DNA from: Streptococcus sp. | GTDB lineage: Bacteria; Bacillota; Bacilli; Lactobacillales; Streptococcaceae | Reading direction: 5' to 3' | DNA length: 64,000 bases | Assembly (NCBI GenBank): GCA_030527925.1 | Contig: JAUMZW010000007.1 | Coordinates: forward strand, 1-64,000 | Shown here: positions 63,930 to 64,000 of the stretch, piece by piece | Layout: every line of letters begins with the position of its first letter | Position numbering within the stretch: position 1 is the first letter of the stretch | Notes under the pieces: generated by a model | What the model was told of the DNA's origin: nothing | Seen by the model: the letters and a program-made list of their open reading frames with translations, nothing else | Databases searched by the model: none | Translations under genes and position numbers: made by a program

Positions 63930-63953
63930 TGAAAAAAAGTCCCATTTGGGACA
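63930..63953 (-). terminator. Terminator of a minus-strand gene beyond the right edge
   Basis: GTCCC/GGGAC (63939-63943 with 63948-63952) followed by seven T on the minus strand. It isolates the sialidase gene from whatever lies to the right of the window. Confidence 0.75.
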
Positions 63954-64000
63954 ACTTTCTTCTATTTAATTCTTAAATTTAAACTATAAAAATCTTTAGG

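Overview
The window is chromosomal DNA of a Streptococcus: AT-rich, low-GC Gram-positive gene content with vicRKX, mapZ next to rlmL and gpsB, a tandem glutamine-type ABC system, a streptococcal-type RdgB with an N-terminal extension, and a YSIRK/sortase-anchored sialidase. A pyogenic-group species is likely and S. agalactiae is a reasonable guess from the NanA-like sialidase (compare NonA), but the sequence alone does not settle the species. No prophage, integrative element, CRISPR array or tRNA gene was seen.

Layout. 1-4.4 kb (minus): start of a transaldolase-like gene, DUF1912, a broken S66 LD-carboxypeptidase, ftsY and two Cof-type HAD phosphatases, one frameshifted in an A tract. 4.6-11.8 kb (minus): smc, rnc, vicX, vicK, vicR. 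12.0-15.0 kb (plus): a four-gene polar amino-acid ABC transporter. 15.0-22.2 kb: cell division and wall synthesis (mapZ, rlmL, rnpB, gpsB, ypsA on minus; recU, pbp1A on plus). 22.2-22.8 kb: non-coding, with a decayed transposase end. 22.8-32.9 kb (minus): stk1, stp1, rsmB, fmt, priA, rpoZ, gmk, rny. 33-38 kb: luxS, ppaC, pflA, a CNNM/CBS protein and an ABC ATPase. 38.2-43.9 kb (minus): a Na+/H+ antiporter, an unknown small protein, mnmM, a PAP2 phosphatase, ribU under an FMN riboswitch, a broken HD hydrolase and trmL behind a structured leader. 44.1-48.9 kb: potassium uptake (kimA divergent from trkA-trkH). 48.9-55.0 kb (minus): yidD, rluB, scpB, scpA, xerD-like, cbpB-like, yfcE, rdgB, murI, yneF. 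55.1-58.4 kb (minus): lysA, a BI-1 protein, an HD hydrolase, a TrmH-family methyltransferase. 58.5 kb to the end: a membrane glycerophosphodiesterase and the large sialidase.

Themes. Much of the window serves envelope growth and chromosome handling: VicRK and the Stk1/Stp1 pair regulate it, MapZ and GpsB place it, PBP1A and MurI build it, and Smc-ScpA-ScpB handle the chromosome. A second theme is potassium and c-di-AMP physiology (KimA, TrkAH, a CbpB/DarB-like CBS protein). Three genes (S66 peptidase, Cof phosphatase, HD hydrolase) are visibly broken.

Most of the window is ordinary conserved streptococcal core. The parts most worth a second look are RNA- and repeat-level: a promoter-hairpin-terminator leader before trmL, an unidentified structured segment ending in a terminator just before murI, a likely leaderless mRNA for a TrmH-family gene, cre-like sites at pflA and ribU, an exact 254-bp tandem repeat in the sialidase gene, and the transposase scar between pbp1A and stk1. 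No clearly new multi-gene system was found.
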